The notes under the pieces: model-generated
What the model was told of the DNA's origin: nothing
Databases searched by the model: none
The model's input: only the letters and a program-made list of their open reading frames with translations
In this document: piece by piece, positions 6,292-13,760 of the stretch
Numbering within the stretch: position 1 is the stretch's first letter
Layout: each line of letters opens with the position of its first letter
Position numbers and translations under genes: made by a program
DNA from: Caldifarciminota bacterium
GTDB lineage: Bacteria; Hydrothermota; Hydrothermia; B15-G9; WFZT01
DNA: 13,875 nt
Direction: 5' to 3'
Assembly: GCA_026986235.1 (NCBI GenBank)
Contig: JALSOY010000097.1
Coordinates: 1 to 13,875, forward strand

Positions 6292-6919
6292 GGTTTCTTC
6301 CGCCGTCAAGCCTGATAATTTCCCCTGTTAAATAGGTATTTTCGAAGGCGAGGAACTCAACGAGCCTTATGAGTTCACCCGGTTCAGGAAGTCTTTTCAT
6401 AGGCAGGCGGTAGGAGTATCCCGAAAAGGGCTCTGAAATTGCGCCCAGGGCAATGGCGTTGGCGAGAACACGGGGGGCAAAGATTTTTGCAACAGTTTTC
6501 GTGAGCATGTGCTGGCCTGCAGCTGCAATTGAGTTCACAGGATGGTTCGTGTAGGGGATGGTGCCGCTGATGTCTGTAATGAGGATGATGTTTTTAATTC
6601 CGTTCTGAGCAAAATAAAAGGTTATGTAGCTTATTCCGGTGAGGTTGATCCTTATGCCTTTTTCCATTGTTTTGAAATCCAGGGTGTTGCCGTAGAAAAG
6701 CTTTCCCGCAGAAATCACGGCAGTATTGTGTTCTGATACGGGTATTTTTTCAACATCAGGATCCTCGAGGTCAAGGCGTACGGCTTTTGCACCGGTTTGT
6801 CTTGAGAGTAGTTTTGCAAGGGCCTCGTTTGATCGGTATGTGAAGAGCACATTAACTATTCTTGAAAAATGTTTTACGAGTTCAGAGCCAATTTTACCGG
6901 TTCCCCCGACGATTATCAT
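6284..6919 (-). CDS. SDR-fold protein lacking the catalytic triad
   Basis: A 211-residue Rossmann-fold protein, last gene of the exporter operon. The nucleotide-binding loop GGTGKIG (5-11, GxxGxxG) and the C-terminal YLTGEIIRLDGGRN (196-209) identify an SDR. Lined up with the active SDR at 1163-1891, the catalytic Ser falls on Asp116, Tyr on Asn129 and Lys on Ala133 (NSIAA in place of YAASK). All three triad residues are missing, while the surrounding HPVNSIAAAGQHML and ANAIALGAI segments keep the family pattern. It may bind NAD(P) or another nucleotide without classical dehydrogenase activity. The ATG overlaps the upstream ATPase stop (ATGA), so it is coupled to the pump. A role as regulator or accessory is inference. 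Confidence 0.8.
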   Translation of the reverse strand: MIIVGGTGKIGSELVKHFSRIVNVLFTYRSNEALAKLLSRQTGAKAVRLDLEDPDVEKIPVSEHNTAVISAGKLFYGNTLDFKTMEKGIRINLTGISYITFYFAQNGIKNIILITDISGTIPYTNHPVNSIAAAGQHMLTKTVAKIFAPRVLANAIALGAISEPFSGYSYRLPMKRLPEPGELIRLVEFLAFENTYLTGEIIRLDGGRNLI

Positions 6920-7584
6920 TTCTCAAGCATACCGTCTCTTATCCGGATAATTCTTTTTGTTTTTGCGCTGACCTCGGGATCATGGGTGACGACGATCACC
7001 GTTCTACCTTCAGAATTTAGCTCTTCAAAGAGGTTCATGATTTCCCTGCCCGTTCTGGTATCAAGGTTACCCGTGGGCTCGTCTGCCAGTATGATGGCCG
7101 GATCATTAGCCAGAGCTCTTGCGATGGCGACCCTCTGTGCCTCGCCACCGGAAATTTCAGTTGGTCGGTGAAAGGCCCTGTGAGACAGTCCCACCCTCTC
7201 CAGGAGTGCCATTGCCCTCTTTCTTCTCTCTTTTGATGGGACACCTGCATAGGTCATGGGTAGCTCCACATTTTCAATATTTGTAATCCGAGGGAGCAGG
7301 TTGAAGTTCTGGAAGACGAAGCCTATTTTTTCGCGCCTGATTTCCGCAAGTCTGTCTTCGTCAAGTTCGGAGATGTCAAGGCCATCGAGGTAGTATTTGC
7401 CCGAGGTAGGTCGGTCAAGACACCCAAGTATGTGCATGAGGGTGGATTTTCCTGATCCTGAAGGTCCCATTATGGAAACATACTCTCCTATATCGATCTT
7501 AAGCGAAATTCCCCGCAATGCCGGTACTTCTACACCGTCAAGTCTGTAGATTTTCACAAGATCCCGGGTTTCTATGAGGCTCAT
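6916..7584 (-). CDS. ABC transporter ATPase, MacB/LolD type
   Basis: A 222-residue stand-alone ATP-binding subunit that powers the exporter. Visible motifs: Walker A GPSGSGKS (40-47), Q-loop Gln92, signature ISGGEAQ (144-150), Walker B IILADEP (164-170) with catalytic Glu169, D-loop NLD (173-175) and switch His201. The sequence MGPSGSGKSTLMHILGCLD is typical of the MacB/LolD/FtsE group. The signature has Glu where LSGGQ has Gln, a change that leaves Ser and both Gly intact. The permease is encoded separately in the same operon, so this corresponds to a MacB split in two, as in YknY/YknZ. Start (ATG) and stop overlap neighbours as ATGA on both sides. Confidence 0.93.
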   Translation of the reverse strand: MSLIETRDLVKIYRLDGVEVPALRGISLKIDIGEYVSIMGPSGSGKSTLMHILGCLDRPTSGKYYLDGLDISELDEDRLAEIRREKIGFVFQNFNLLPRITNIENVELPMTYAGVPSKERRKRAMALLERVGLSHRAFHRPTEISGGEAQRVAIARALANDPAIILADEPTGNLDTRTGREIMNLFEELNSEGRTVIVVTHDPEVSAKTKRIIRIRDGMLEK

Positions 7585-8726
7585 TTTTTGCCAAAGTACT
7601 CCTTTCGCTTGGTGATTTTGACTTTTTCGCCGTCTTTGAGCCTTTTTAGAATTCTGAAAGGACCTGTGAGGATGGTATCTCCCTCGCTCAGGCCTTCAGT
7701 AACTTCTGCGAATCTGTCGTCGGAGATCCCCGTTTTAATCGGGGTGAGATGCGCAATGCCGTTTTTGTAAACGAATACCACATCCCTTTCCACTCCATCA
7801 ATTTTTCGTGTTCCTATGGCTGAAATGGGGACCTTCAGGGCATTTTCCCGGGTATCAACGATGATCTCGCAGGATGCGGACATGCCGGGAAGGAGGCCGT
7901 GCGATCCCCCTTCAATGGAAATCTCAACAGGATATGTTACGGAGGTTTCGCTACCAGTAGATGACAGTTTTGGGTAGCCTCCGATAGAGGCGACGACTCC
8001 GTGAAAAACAGAGTCAGGCATCGCATCCACGGTGATTTCAACCGGGTCTCCCTCTTTGATGCCCACGATCTCGGTCTCGTCCACTTCCGCCTTAACGAGG
8101 ATTTCAGAGAGATTTGCAAGGGTCATAATGACTGTTCCGGGTGTGTTCATGGTACCCACCACCACCATCTCGCCCTCCTCCTTGTTTCTCGAAAGAACGA
8201 TACCGTCTATGGGAGACTTTATCAGTGTTTTCCTTAAATCTTCTAAGAATTGCTCGAGTAAAAAGCTGTCTGCCTTTACCTGCGCAACCTGTGCCCTGAA
8301 CCTTGATTCAACATCCTGGAACTCAGCCTCCGGTATCACCCCCTTCTTGAATAGCTTTTTTGCCCTCCTGTACGAGTACTCCAGGTTACTGAGCCTTGCA
8401 ATGTCTGCCTCGAGGATAGCTCTCTGTCTCTTTACCTTTGCTTCGTAAGTTCCGGCCTCAATCTTCAGTAGTTTCTGGCCTGTTTTAACGGAGTCTCCCA
8501 CATCCACATAGAATTTTTCTATTCTACCCATCACATCTGAGCTGATGTCAACCTGAACTCTGGCCCTTATCTCTCCCTCAGCTGACACTTTCGTCACGAT
8601 CTTCCCCCTCTTTACTGTGTCAAAAAAGACCGTTTTACCGGCCTCTTCTCCACCCTTTTTTAGATTCAAAATCACGAAAGCGGCGACAATCAATAAGACG
8701 ACAAAACCAATCAGGATTTTTTTCAT
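7581..8726 (-). CDS. MacA-like periplasmic adaptor (membrane fusion protein)
   Basis: A 381-residue HlyD/MacA-family adaptor joining the inner-membrane permease to the outer-membrane channel. It starts with one membrane anchor (residues 4-21). Two half-lipoyl segments (about 62-92, with VGDSVKTGQKLLKIE, and 168-200, with LIKSPIDGIVLSRN) flank a coiled-coil hairpin (about 93-167). A beta-barrel region (about 208-295, with LLPGMSASCEI) and a membrane-proximal domain (about 296-375, with LKVPISAIG and GLSEGDTILTGP) follow. Length and order are those of MacA. A strong Shine-Dalgarno (GGAGGT on the minus strand) precedes the ATG, which overlaps the upstream stop by 4 bp. The single hairpin is long enough to contact a TolC-like partner, which the neighbouring gene supplies. 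Confidence 0.92.
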   Translation of the reverse strand: MKKILIGFVVLLIVAAFVILNLKKGGEEAGKTVFFDTVKRGKIVTKVSAEGEIRARVQVDISSDVMGRIEKFYVDVGDSVKTGQKLLKIEAGTYEAKVKRQRAILEADIARLSNLEYSYRRAKKLFKKGVIPEAEFQDVESRFRAQVAQVKADSFLLEQFLEDLRKTLIKSPIDGIVLSRNKEEGEMVVVGTMNTPGTVIMTLANLSEILVKAEVDETEIVGIKEGDPVEITVDAMPDSVFHGVVASIGGYPKLSSTGSETSVTYPVEISIEGGSHGLLPGMSASCEIIVDTRENALKVPISAIGTRKIDGVERDVVFVYKNGIAHLTPIKTGISDDRFAEVTEGLSEGDTILTGPFRILKRLKDGEKVKITKRKEYFGKK

Positions 8727-9952
8727 CTCAAAACCTCCAATCCAAGCAATGTTTTTAAGCTTATAAGTGAAACATAGTAGTTGTAACGGGCTTCAATTAG
8801 CCTGAGGTTGGCCTCCCTGAGCCTTACCTGGGCATCAAAGTACTCGAGTGATGTTATCTTACCCGCCCGGTATTCCTGGTATGACTTTTCATAGAGGAGA
8901 CTGGCAAGTTTCTGATTTTCACGCTGAAGCTCAAGATCGTGAATAGCAGCCTTATAGCCGTCGTAGGCGTCATCTATATTCTTTAGAATGCTGTAGGTTG
9001 TTTTCTTGTGGTAGAGTCTCATTAGCTGAACCTCTTTCTTCTGCAACCTGACATTAAACGGATAGGAGTTGAGATTAATAGAAAAATTAACATAAAAGCC
9101 TGAGGTTGAATAATCTGAGGAATATCCGGGGTTAATAGTGTCGTGGACTTTACGAAATCCAAGGTAAACTTTCGGTAGAAAGGAGAAAAGTGCCCTTTTA
9201 TGGTTCCATTCTGCATTTTCTGCCTGAAGCAGGACTTTCCGGTAGGCCTCCTTCAATCTGACTATTGAATCGACGATGTCTCTTGATAGTTGCATACGGA
9301 AGTTTTCGAAGGGTATTCCCTTTACACCTATCATGATCTCCGTTTCAGCAGGGATACCGAGCTGGAATTTCAGCTCCCTTTTTGCTCTTTCCAGCTCAAT
9401 TTCCGCCTGTTTCATGCTGTTTTGATTCTGAAGATAATTGATTCTCCCGCGGAGAACATCAAGTTCAGTTGCCAGCCCGGCACTCTGCCTTTCTTTAAGC
9501 GTTTCAAACTCCTTTCTTGCGAGTTCCACAGTCTGCCTGAGGTAATCCACTTTCTCCCGGATCGTCAAAACCCTGTAGTAAAGCTTCAGGGTTTTCACGG
9601 TGACATCTGCCTTCAGGTTTGAATATGTGAGATGCTGGATCTTCAGATTGTTTTTTGCCGAATAGTACGAAACGAATTTTTCCGGGTCAAAAATACTCTG
9701 TTCGAGGTTGAAGGTGTATCCCCTCTTTTCAAAGGTTTTCCCTTCCTGTCTGTACTTAGAGTAATTTCCGTACAGTGTGCCGGAGGGGATGAGGCTGAAA
9801 AGAGCCTCCTTTTTCTGGATCTCTGCTGACTCCAGCCGATAAATGGCCTCTCTTATCTCGAAGTTCTTCTCGAGTGCAAGTCTCACAGCATCCTCTGGAT
9901 ATAGTGTGAGTGTATCTGAAACCAGCAGGATGGAGATTAAAAGCGTAACCAT
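8723..9952 (-). CDS. TolC-like outer-membrane efflux protein
   Basis: A 409-residue outer-membrane factor forming the exit duct. A short hydrophobic N-terminus (MVTLLISILLVSD) looks like a signal peptide, though I see no strong cleavage box. The mature start, YPEDAVRLALEKNFEI, is the usual first helix of the family. Long alpha-helical stretches rich in Glu, Arg, Leu and Ala form two OEP repeats, and the strand NLEQSIFDPEKF (82-93) is typical. The second repeat ends with YQEYRAGKITSLEYFDAQ, another family hallmark. GGGAGGT precedes the ATG inside the upstream gene (16-bp overlap). Its presence shows that the host has an outer membrane and that the pump spans the envelope. Confidence 0.9.
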   Translation of the reverse strand: MVTLLISILLVSDTLTLYPEDAVRLALEKNFEIREAIYRLESAEIQKKEALFSLIPSGTLYGNYSKYRQEGKTFEKRGYTFNLEQSIFDPEKFVSYYSAKNNLKIQHLTYSNLKADVTVKTLKLYYRVLTIREKVDYLRQTVELARKEFETLKERQSAGLATELDVLRGRINYLQNQNSMKQAEIELERAKRELKFQLGIPAETEIMIGVKGIPFENFRMQLSRDIVDSIVRLKEAYRKVLLQAENAEWNHKRALFSFLPKVYLGFRKVHDTINPGYSSDYSTSGFYVNFSINLNSYPFNVRLQKKEVQLMRLYHKKTTYSILKNIDDAYDGYKAAIHDLELQRENQKLASLLYEKSYQEYRAGKITSLEYFDAQVRLREANLRLIEARYNYYVSLISLKTLLGLEVLR

Positions 9953-10611
9953 CCGCTACCTCCCATCGCGAAAATCAGTCCTAAAGCAACGAGATACAAT
10001 AACCACAGTCCAAAGACTACTGTGAAACTTCTTTCGCGATTCACCCGGGCAAGTTCAGAAAATCCAATTGCCATGACTGAAAGCGACAGGATGGTAAATA
10101 TGTCCACATTTGACATAACTCTGTAAAGGGTGCCCTTATTTTTAAAGAAAATAGATAGGTCGAAGCTCACGAAAGGCTTACCGGTTGCATACTCTATAAT
10201 GAGCTTGAGGATCTGAGAGGCCAGGCTGATAATGTTGGCGTAAACCACGACATAGAGGCTGTCTGCGAAAGACCTGATGTTGCCCCAGATGGAGAAGACC
10301 TGCTGAAATATCAGACCCTGAAAGAGGAGTTTAACGGGTACCATAAGAATTACGGTCACGAGACCGGAGATGAGAAGTCTTTCTTTTGTAAATTTCTGTA
10401 GGGCCTGCTGTCTCTGCTCCTCCGGTAGGTTCTGCAACCTTTGGGAAATCTGCTCCATAAGATAGGGGTACTGGTGTTTAAAGGAGAGGAGGTAGATAAT
10501 GACAGAGACGACCACTATACCTCCAAAGATGATCCAGGGGTTAATCCCCTCGTCCATTTCCCTTTTTCTAAAAACTTTCACAGGGTCGTAGAAAATTCTT
10601 AAAATATCCAT
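9937..10611 (-). CDS. Yip1-domain integral membrane protein (YknW-like position)
   Basis: A 224-residue protein with about five membrane helices (near 26-44, 79-103, 115-138, 169-186, 196-215). The N-terminal FYDPVKVFRK followed by WIIFGGIVVVS is characteristic of bacterial Yip1-family proteins. Between helices 1 and 2 lies a Gln/Glu-rich amphipathic segment (about 50-78, with LPEEQRQQALQKF). In Bacillus subtilis the Yip1-family protein YknW is needed to assemble the YknXYZ exporter, and the same component set surrounds this gene. The ATG has a good ribosome site (GGAGGT), 15 nt after the permease stop. An assembly or stabilising role is inferred from that parallel. Confidence 0.82.
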   Translation of the reverse strand: MDILRIFYDPVKVFRKREMDEGINPWIIFGGIVVVSVIIYLLSFKHQYPYLMEQISQRLQNLPEEQRQQALQKFTKERLLISGLVTVILMVPVKLLFQGLIFQQVFSIWGNIRSFADSLYVVVYANIISLASQILKLIIEYATGKPFVSFDLSIFFKNKGTLYRVMSNVDIFTILSLSVMAIGFSELARVNRERSFTVVFGLWLLYLVALGLIFAMGGSGWLRF

Positions 10612-10626
10612 GATAGGACCTCCGTT

Positions 10627-11889
10627 TTATTCATACCTTAAAGCCTCAATGGGATCCATTTTACTCGCCTTGTTGGCAGGATAAATTCCGAAAAATAGCC
10701 CCACGAGACTGGAGAAACCAAGACCCAAAAGTACACTCCAGACGGGCATGGATGCAGGTAGTGGGGTTGTGACATCTACGATCTTCGCAATGGAAAATCC
10801 AAGAAGAACGCCAATGATACCACCGAGGGATGTCAGGAAAATCGATTCAAACAGAAACTGATATAGTATGTCTCTTCTTTTTGCCCCCACCGCCATTCTG
10901 ATGCCAATCTCCCTTGTTCTCTCAGTTACTGATACGAGCATAATGTTCATGATACCAATTCCACCCACGATGAGCGCCAGAGACGCTATGCCTATCATCG
11001 CGATAAATATACCTGATGTGAGTTTTCTGTACGCAGAAAGGAGCATCTCGCTCGTATTCAATGCAAAGTCGTTATTCTGATCAAACCTCAAGCCCCGCCT
11101 GATCCTTATAAGTTCCTCAAGTATTTCAAGTCCCTTCTTCAGGGGAACATCGTCCCTGAATTTTACGAGGATTCTGAAGGAATACCAGACCCTGTAGGGC
11201 CTTATCCTGGGGTTGTAATAGTACTTCAGAGCGGTTGTTACCGGTATCAACATCATGTCGTCCAGATTGTTCCCCATGAACTCCCCCTTTTCCTTTAAGA
11301 CGCCTATAACAGTGAACTTGTGACCTCTAAAGGAAATCCGTTTACCCAGGGGATTTTTATCTCCGAAGAGATTTTTCGAAATGTAACTTCCGAGAATAAC
11401 GACCCTGCGGCTGCGGGTTATATCCTGGTCAGTAAAGTTCCTGCCCCTCTGGATCTCATAGCCTGTAATGTATATGTACTCCCTGTCCGTACCCACGATG
11501 TTACTGCAATCTACAGAGTTTGATCTGTATTTGAGCTTGCCTGCAATTATGGGCTGGAAAGGTGCCACATTTTCGACCACACTGAGCTTCTTTATGGCTT
11601 CTGCATCTTCGAGAGTAAAGCCCTTCCGTCTCTCCACCTCCCTCCAGAGTTTCCTCATCTTTGTTTGAGAACCGCCCATGATGATCCATTCCCACTTCTG
11701 TACATAGACAGTCCTGGTCCCCAGGTCTCCCAGAACGGAATAGACATACCGGTTCATCCCGTCAATTATAGAAACCATGGATATAACTGTTCCCACTCCG
11801 ATAATTATCCCCAGAGTGGTCAGGATCGACCTGAGTTTATTGGCTTTTAATCCGGTATAAGCTGTTTTAATAGGAGTAACAATGGACAT
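10627..11889 (-). CDS. MacB-type ABC transporter permease
   Basis: A 420-residue mechanotransmission-type permease without its own ATPase domain. The N-terminus (ALKANKLRS-like KANKLRSILTTLGIIIG, 15-31) begins helix 1 (21-45). A large periplasmic MacB_PCD domain (about 46-290) follows, then the FtsX region with three helices (294-318, 343-368, 382-404). It contains VTERTREIGIRMAVGAKRRD (321-340) and ends PANKASKMDPIEALRYE, the canonical close. This class moves substrates from the periplasm outwards through the adaptor and TolC duct. It is the first gene of the operon. A TAA lies in frame four codons upstream, so the ATG at 11889 is the first possible start, and it has no Shine-Dalgarno. Confidence 0.92.
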   Translation of the reverse strand: MSIVTPIKTAYTGLKANKLRSILTTLGIIIGVGTVISMVSIIDGMNRYVYSVLGDLGTRTVYVQKWEWIIMGGSQTKMRKLWREVERRKGFTLEDAEAIKKLSVVENVAPFQPIIAGKLKYRSNSVDCSNIVGTDREYIYITGYEIQRGRNFTDQDITRSRRVVILGSYISKNLFGDKNPLGKRISFRGHKFTVIGVLKEKGEFMGNNLDDMMLIPVTTALKYYYNPRIRPYRVWYSFRILVKFRDDVPLKKGLEILEELIRIRRGLRFDQNNDFALNTSEMLLSAYRKLTSGIFIAMIGIASLALIVGGIGIMNIMLVSVTERTREIGIRMAVGAKRRDILYQFLFESIFLTSLGGIIGVLLGFSIAKIVDVTTPLPASMPVWSVLLGLGFSSLVGLFFGIYPANKASKMDPIEALRYE

Positions 11890-11895
11890 ACAGGC

Positions 11896-11924
11896 ATTTT
11901 AAAGGGATTGTGGCGGAATTACAA
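11896..11924 (-). promoter_or_regulatory. Candidate promoter of the exporter operon
   Basis: On the minus strand TTGTAA (11924-11919), a 17-nt spacer and TAAAAT (11901-11896) form a moderate sigma-70 match. The -10 box ends 6 nt before the permease ATG, so the predicted start site is the A of the ATG. The -35 is weak (4 of 6), so this is less certain than the argR promoter. Confidence 0.5.
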
Positions 11925-11944
11925 TGAATCTTTTTACCTGAATT

Positions 11945-11958
11945 TAATTCCGGAATTA
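11945..11958. promoter_or_regulatory. Perfect 14-bp palindrome in the divergent region
   Basis: TAATTCCGGAATTA reads the same on both strands. It lies about 20 bp upstream of the exporter operon's -35 box and far from the opposite gene's promoter. A transcription factor site controlling the exporter is a plausible inference. The rest of the 263-bp region from 11890 to 12152 is AT-rich and I see no gene in it. Confidence 0.45.
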
Positions 11959-12024
11959 TCGCCATTTTAAAATTGAATTCTAAGGTGGAGAATCTTCGTG
12001 TGCAGGCTGTAAATTCGGAAGAAT

Positions 12025-12045
12025 CACTGAAAGTGGATTTTTTTT
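12025..12045 (+). terminator. Terminator-like hairpin with T8 run, no gene upstream
   Basis: CACT-GAA-AGTG is followed by GA and eight T residues (12038-12045). The stem is only 4 bp. No plus-strand gene ends before it, because the neighbour on the left is transcribed leftward. It could shield the acyl-CoA synthetase promoter or end a short RNA; it may also be chance. Confidence 0.3.
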
Positions 12046-12084
12046 GAACATGAAAATAGATATTGCTGTAAAATCGTCCACCGG

Positions 12085-12100
12085 GAAAATTTGAATTTTC
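12085..12100. promoter_or_regulatory. Inverted repeat over the -35 box of the acyl-CoA synthetase
   Basis: GAAAATT-TG-AATTTTC has perfect 7-bp arms and covers the -35 hexamer (12091-12096). A protein bound here would exclude RNA polymerase, so a repressor operator is likely on position alone. The regulator is not in the window. Confidence 0.5.
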
Positions 12101-12119
12101 AGTCAAAGGTTGTTAAAAT
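12091..12119 (+). promoter_or_regulatory. Promoter of the acyl-CoA synthetase gene
   Basis: TTGAAT (12091-12096), a 17-nt spacer and TAAAAT (12114-12119) form a good sigma-70-type promoter with optimal spacing. It places the start site near 12126, with a leader carrying GGGAGG (12140-12145) 7 nt before the ATG. A weaker pair, TTGAAC (12044-12049) and TAAAAT (12069-12074) with a 19-nt spacer, lies just upstream. Confidence 0.65.
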
Positions 12120-12152
12120 AGGGTAGGTTCTTTGAAAAAGGGAGGTAACCCC

Positions 12153-13760
12153 ATGTATGAGTTTAATTTACAGATAAAGCATCTACTGGAGCATGGTGTA
12201 AGGTATGCTCCGGATGAGGAGATCGTTTACAGGGATCTCGTTAGGCACACCTACAGAGATTTTGACAGAAGGGTCAGAAGGCTTGCCTCTGCTCTTCAAA
12301 AGTTGGGGGTGAAAAAAGGCAGCAGGGTAGCCGTTCTCGAATGGGATTCCCACAGGTATCTTGAGCTTTACTTTGCCGTTCCCATGATCGGAGCCGTATT
12401 ACACAATGTGAATGTAAGATTGGCGCCTGCTGATATACTGTATATTCTCAATCACGCAGAGGACGAAGTAATGTTTATCAACAAGGACTTTCTCCCCCTC
12501 GTTGAACAGGCCAGAGATAAACTGCCACTGATCAAAAAATATGTCGTACTTACAGATGACGAAATGCCTGAAACTCCCCTGACGGATATGGAATACGAGA
12601 AACTTCTTGAGGAAGGAGACGAAGGTTTTGAGTTCCCTGATCTTGAAGAAGATACGGTTGCAACTCTGGGTTATACAACGGGGACGACAGGTAAACCCAA
12701 AGGGGTGTACTTCACCCACCGTCAGCTCGTTCTTCATACCTTTGCACTCGGTCTAAACCAGTCGGCTTACATAACCGATGCACCTTTCACCACAAATGAT
12801 GTTTACATGCCCCTGACTCCCATGTTTCATGTTCACGCCTGGGGAGTTCCCTATCTTGCCACATTGCTCGGTACGAAGCAGGTTTATCCCGGAAGATACG
12901 AACCGAAGATGATCATGAAACTTGTACTTGAGGAAAAGGTTACCTTCACCCACTGCGTCCCGACAATCCTTCAGATGATTGTTAGCGCCATACCCGAGGG
13001 TGTGAAGTTACCGGGATGGAAGGTGGTGATAGGTGGTGCGAAGCTTCCAAAAGGACTTGCCCTTGCCGCTGAGAAGAAAGGTATAATTGTGGTTGCTGGT
13101 TACGGCCTTTCCGAAACTGCGCCTGTGCTCACCATTGCGAACTTTACCAAAAAGGTTGCAAAACTTCCTGAAGAGGAGAAATTTGACTTCAAAATCAAGA
13201 CGGGAATTCCCGTTCCCCTGGTTCAGCTCAGAGTCGTGCACGAGGACATGACCGATGTGAAGCCTGATGGTAAAGACATGGGAGAAATTGTTGTAAGGAC
13301 TCCGTGGCTTACTCCGGAGTACCTCAAGGACCCTGAAAAGACAGAAGAGCTATGGAGGGGTGGATGGCTACACACCAGAGATGTTGCGGTTGTGGATGAA
13401 TATGGCTACATTACTATAAAAGATAGGTTGAAGGATGTGATAAAGAGTGGAGGCGAATGGATATCCTCCCTCACCCTTGAAAACCTGCTTAGCTTACACG
13501 AGGCCGTTCTGGAGGCCGCAGTAATCGGGATACCCGACGAAAAATGGGACGAAAGACCCATTGCCCTCGTGGTTCTGAAACCTGAATACAGGGGTAAGGT
13601 AACGGAAGAGGATCTTAAAAAACACCTTGAAAAGTTTGTTGAGGACGGCACCATAACCAAGTGGGCAGTACCCGACAGTATTTACTTCCTGGATGCACTC
13701 CCAAAGACCAGTGTGGGCAAAATCGACAAAAAGGTCCTGAGAGAAAAGTTCGCATCATGA
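12153..13760 (+). CDS. Fatty-acyl-CoA synthetase (AMP-binding enzyme)
   Basis: A 535-residue acyl-CoA synthetase that activates a fatty acid with ATP and CoA to acyl-CoA, AMP and PPi. Motifs: P-loop YTTGTTGKPKG (174-184), PMFHVHAWGVPY (223-234), adenine-binding YGLSETAP (317-324), TRDVAV with Asp410, the hinge DRLKDVIKSGGEWIS (424-438) and the C-terminal catalytic Lys523 in PKTSVGKIDKK. The HVHAW segment and full length fit the medium/long-chain group and not acetyl-CoA synthetase. I chose the ATG at 12153 because GGGAGG lies 7 nt upstream; a TTG at 12132 would add seven residues that include the ribosome site. Chain length is inferred. The following gene overlaps the stop codon, so it is co-transcribed. 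Confidence 0.92.
   Translation: MYEFNLQIKHLLEHGVRYAPDEEIVYRDLVRHTYRDFDRRVRRLASALQKLGVKKGSRVAVLEWDSHRYLELYFAVPMIGAVLHNVNVRLAPADILYILNHAEDEVMFINKDFLPLVEQARDKLPLIKKYVVLTDDEMPETPLTDMEYEKLLEEGDEGFEFPDLEEDTVATLGYTTGTTGKPKGVYFTHRQLVLHTFALGLNQSAYITDAPFTTNDVYMPLTPMFHVHAWGVPYLATLLGTKQVYPGRYEPKMIMKLVLEEKVTFTHCVPTILQMIVSAIPEGVKLPGWKVVIGGAKLPKGLALAAEKKGIIVVAGYGLSETAPVLTIANFTKKVAKLPEEEKFDFKIKTGIPVPLVQLRVVHEDMTDVKPDGKDMGEIVVRTPWLTPEYLKDPEKTEELWRGGWLHTRDVAVVDEYGYITIKDRLKDVIKSGGEWISSLTLENLLSLHEAVLEAAVIGIPDEKWDERPIALVVLKPEYRGKVTEEDLKKHLEKFVEDGTITKWAVPDSIYFLDALPKTSVGKIDKKVLREKFAS

Noticed and set aside
6916..7584. Glu in the ABC signature (SGGE for SGGQ) as a sign of a dead ATPase.
   Set aside because: Walker A, Walker B Glu169, His201 and the Ser-Gly-Gly of the signature are intact, and variation at this position is tolerated in the family.
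8032..8448. A 138-codon plus-strand frame inside the adaptor gene.
   Set aside because: It is a shadow of the MacA-like coding sequence; low-complexity Ser/Thr-rich translation.
10627..11889. A MacB gene truncated by loss of its ATPase domain.
   Set aside because: The ATPase is present as a separate complete gene in the same operon, and the permease begins and ends at the normal family boundaries.
11939..11952. TGAATTTAATTCCG as an ARG box controlling the exporter.
   Set aside because: The half-site spacing is 3 instead of 4 bp and the second half-site is degraded. The AT-rich context makes such matches easy.
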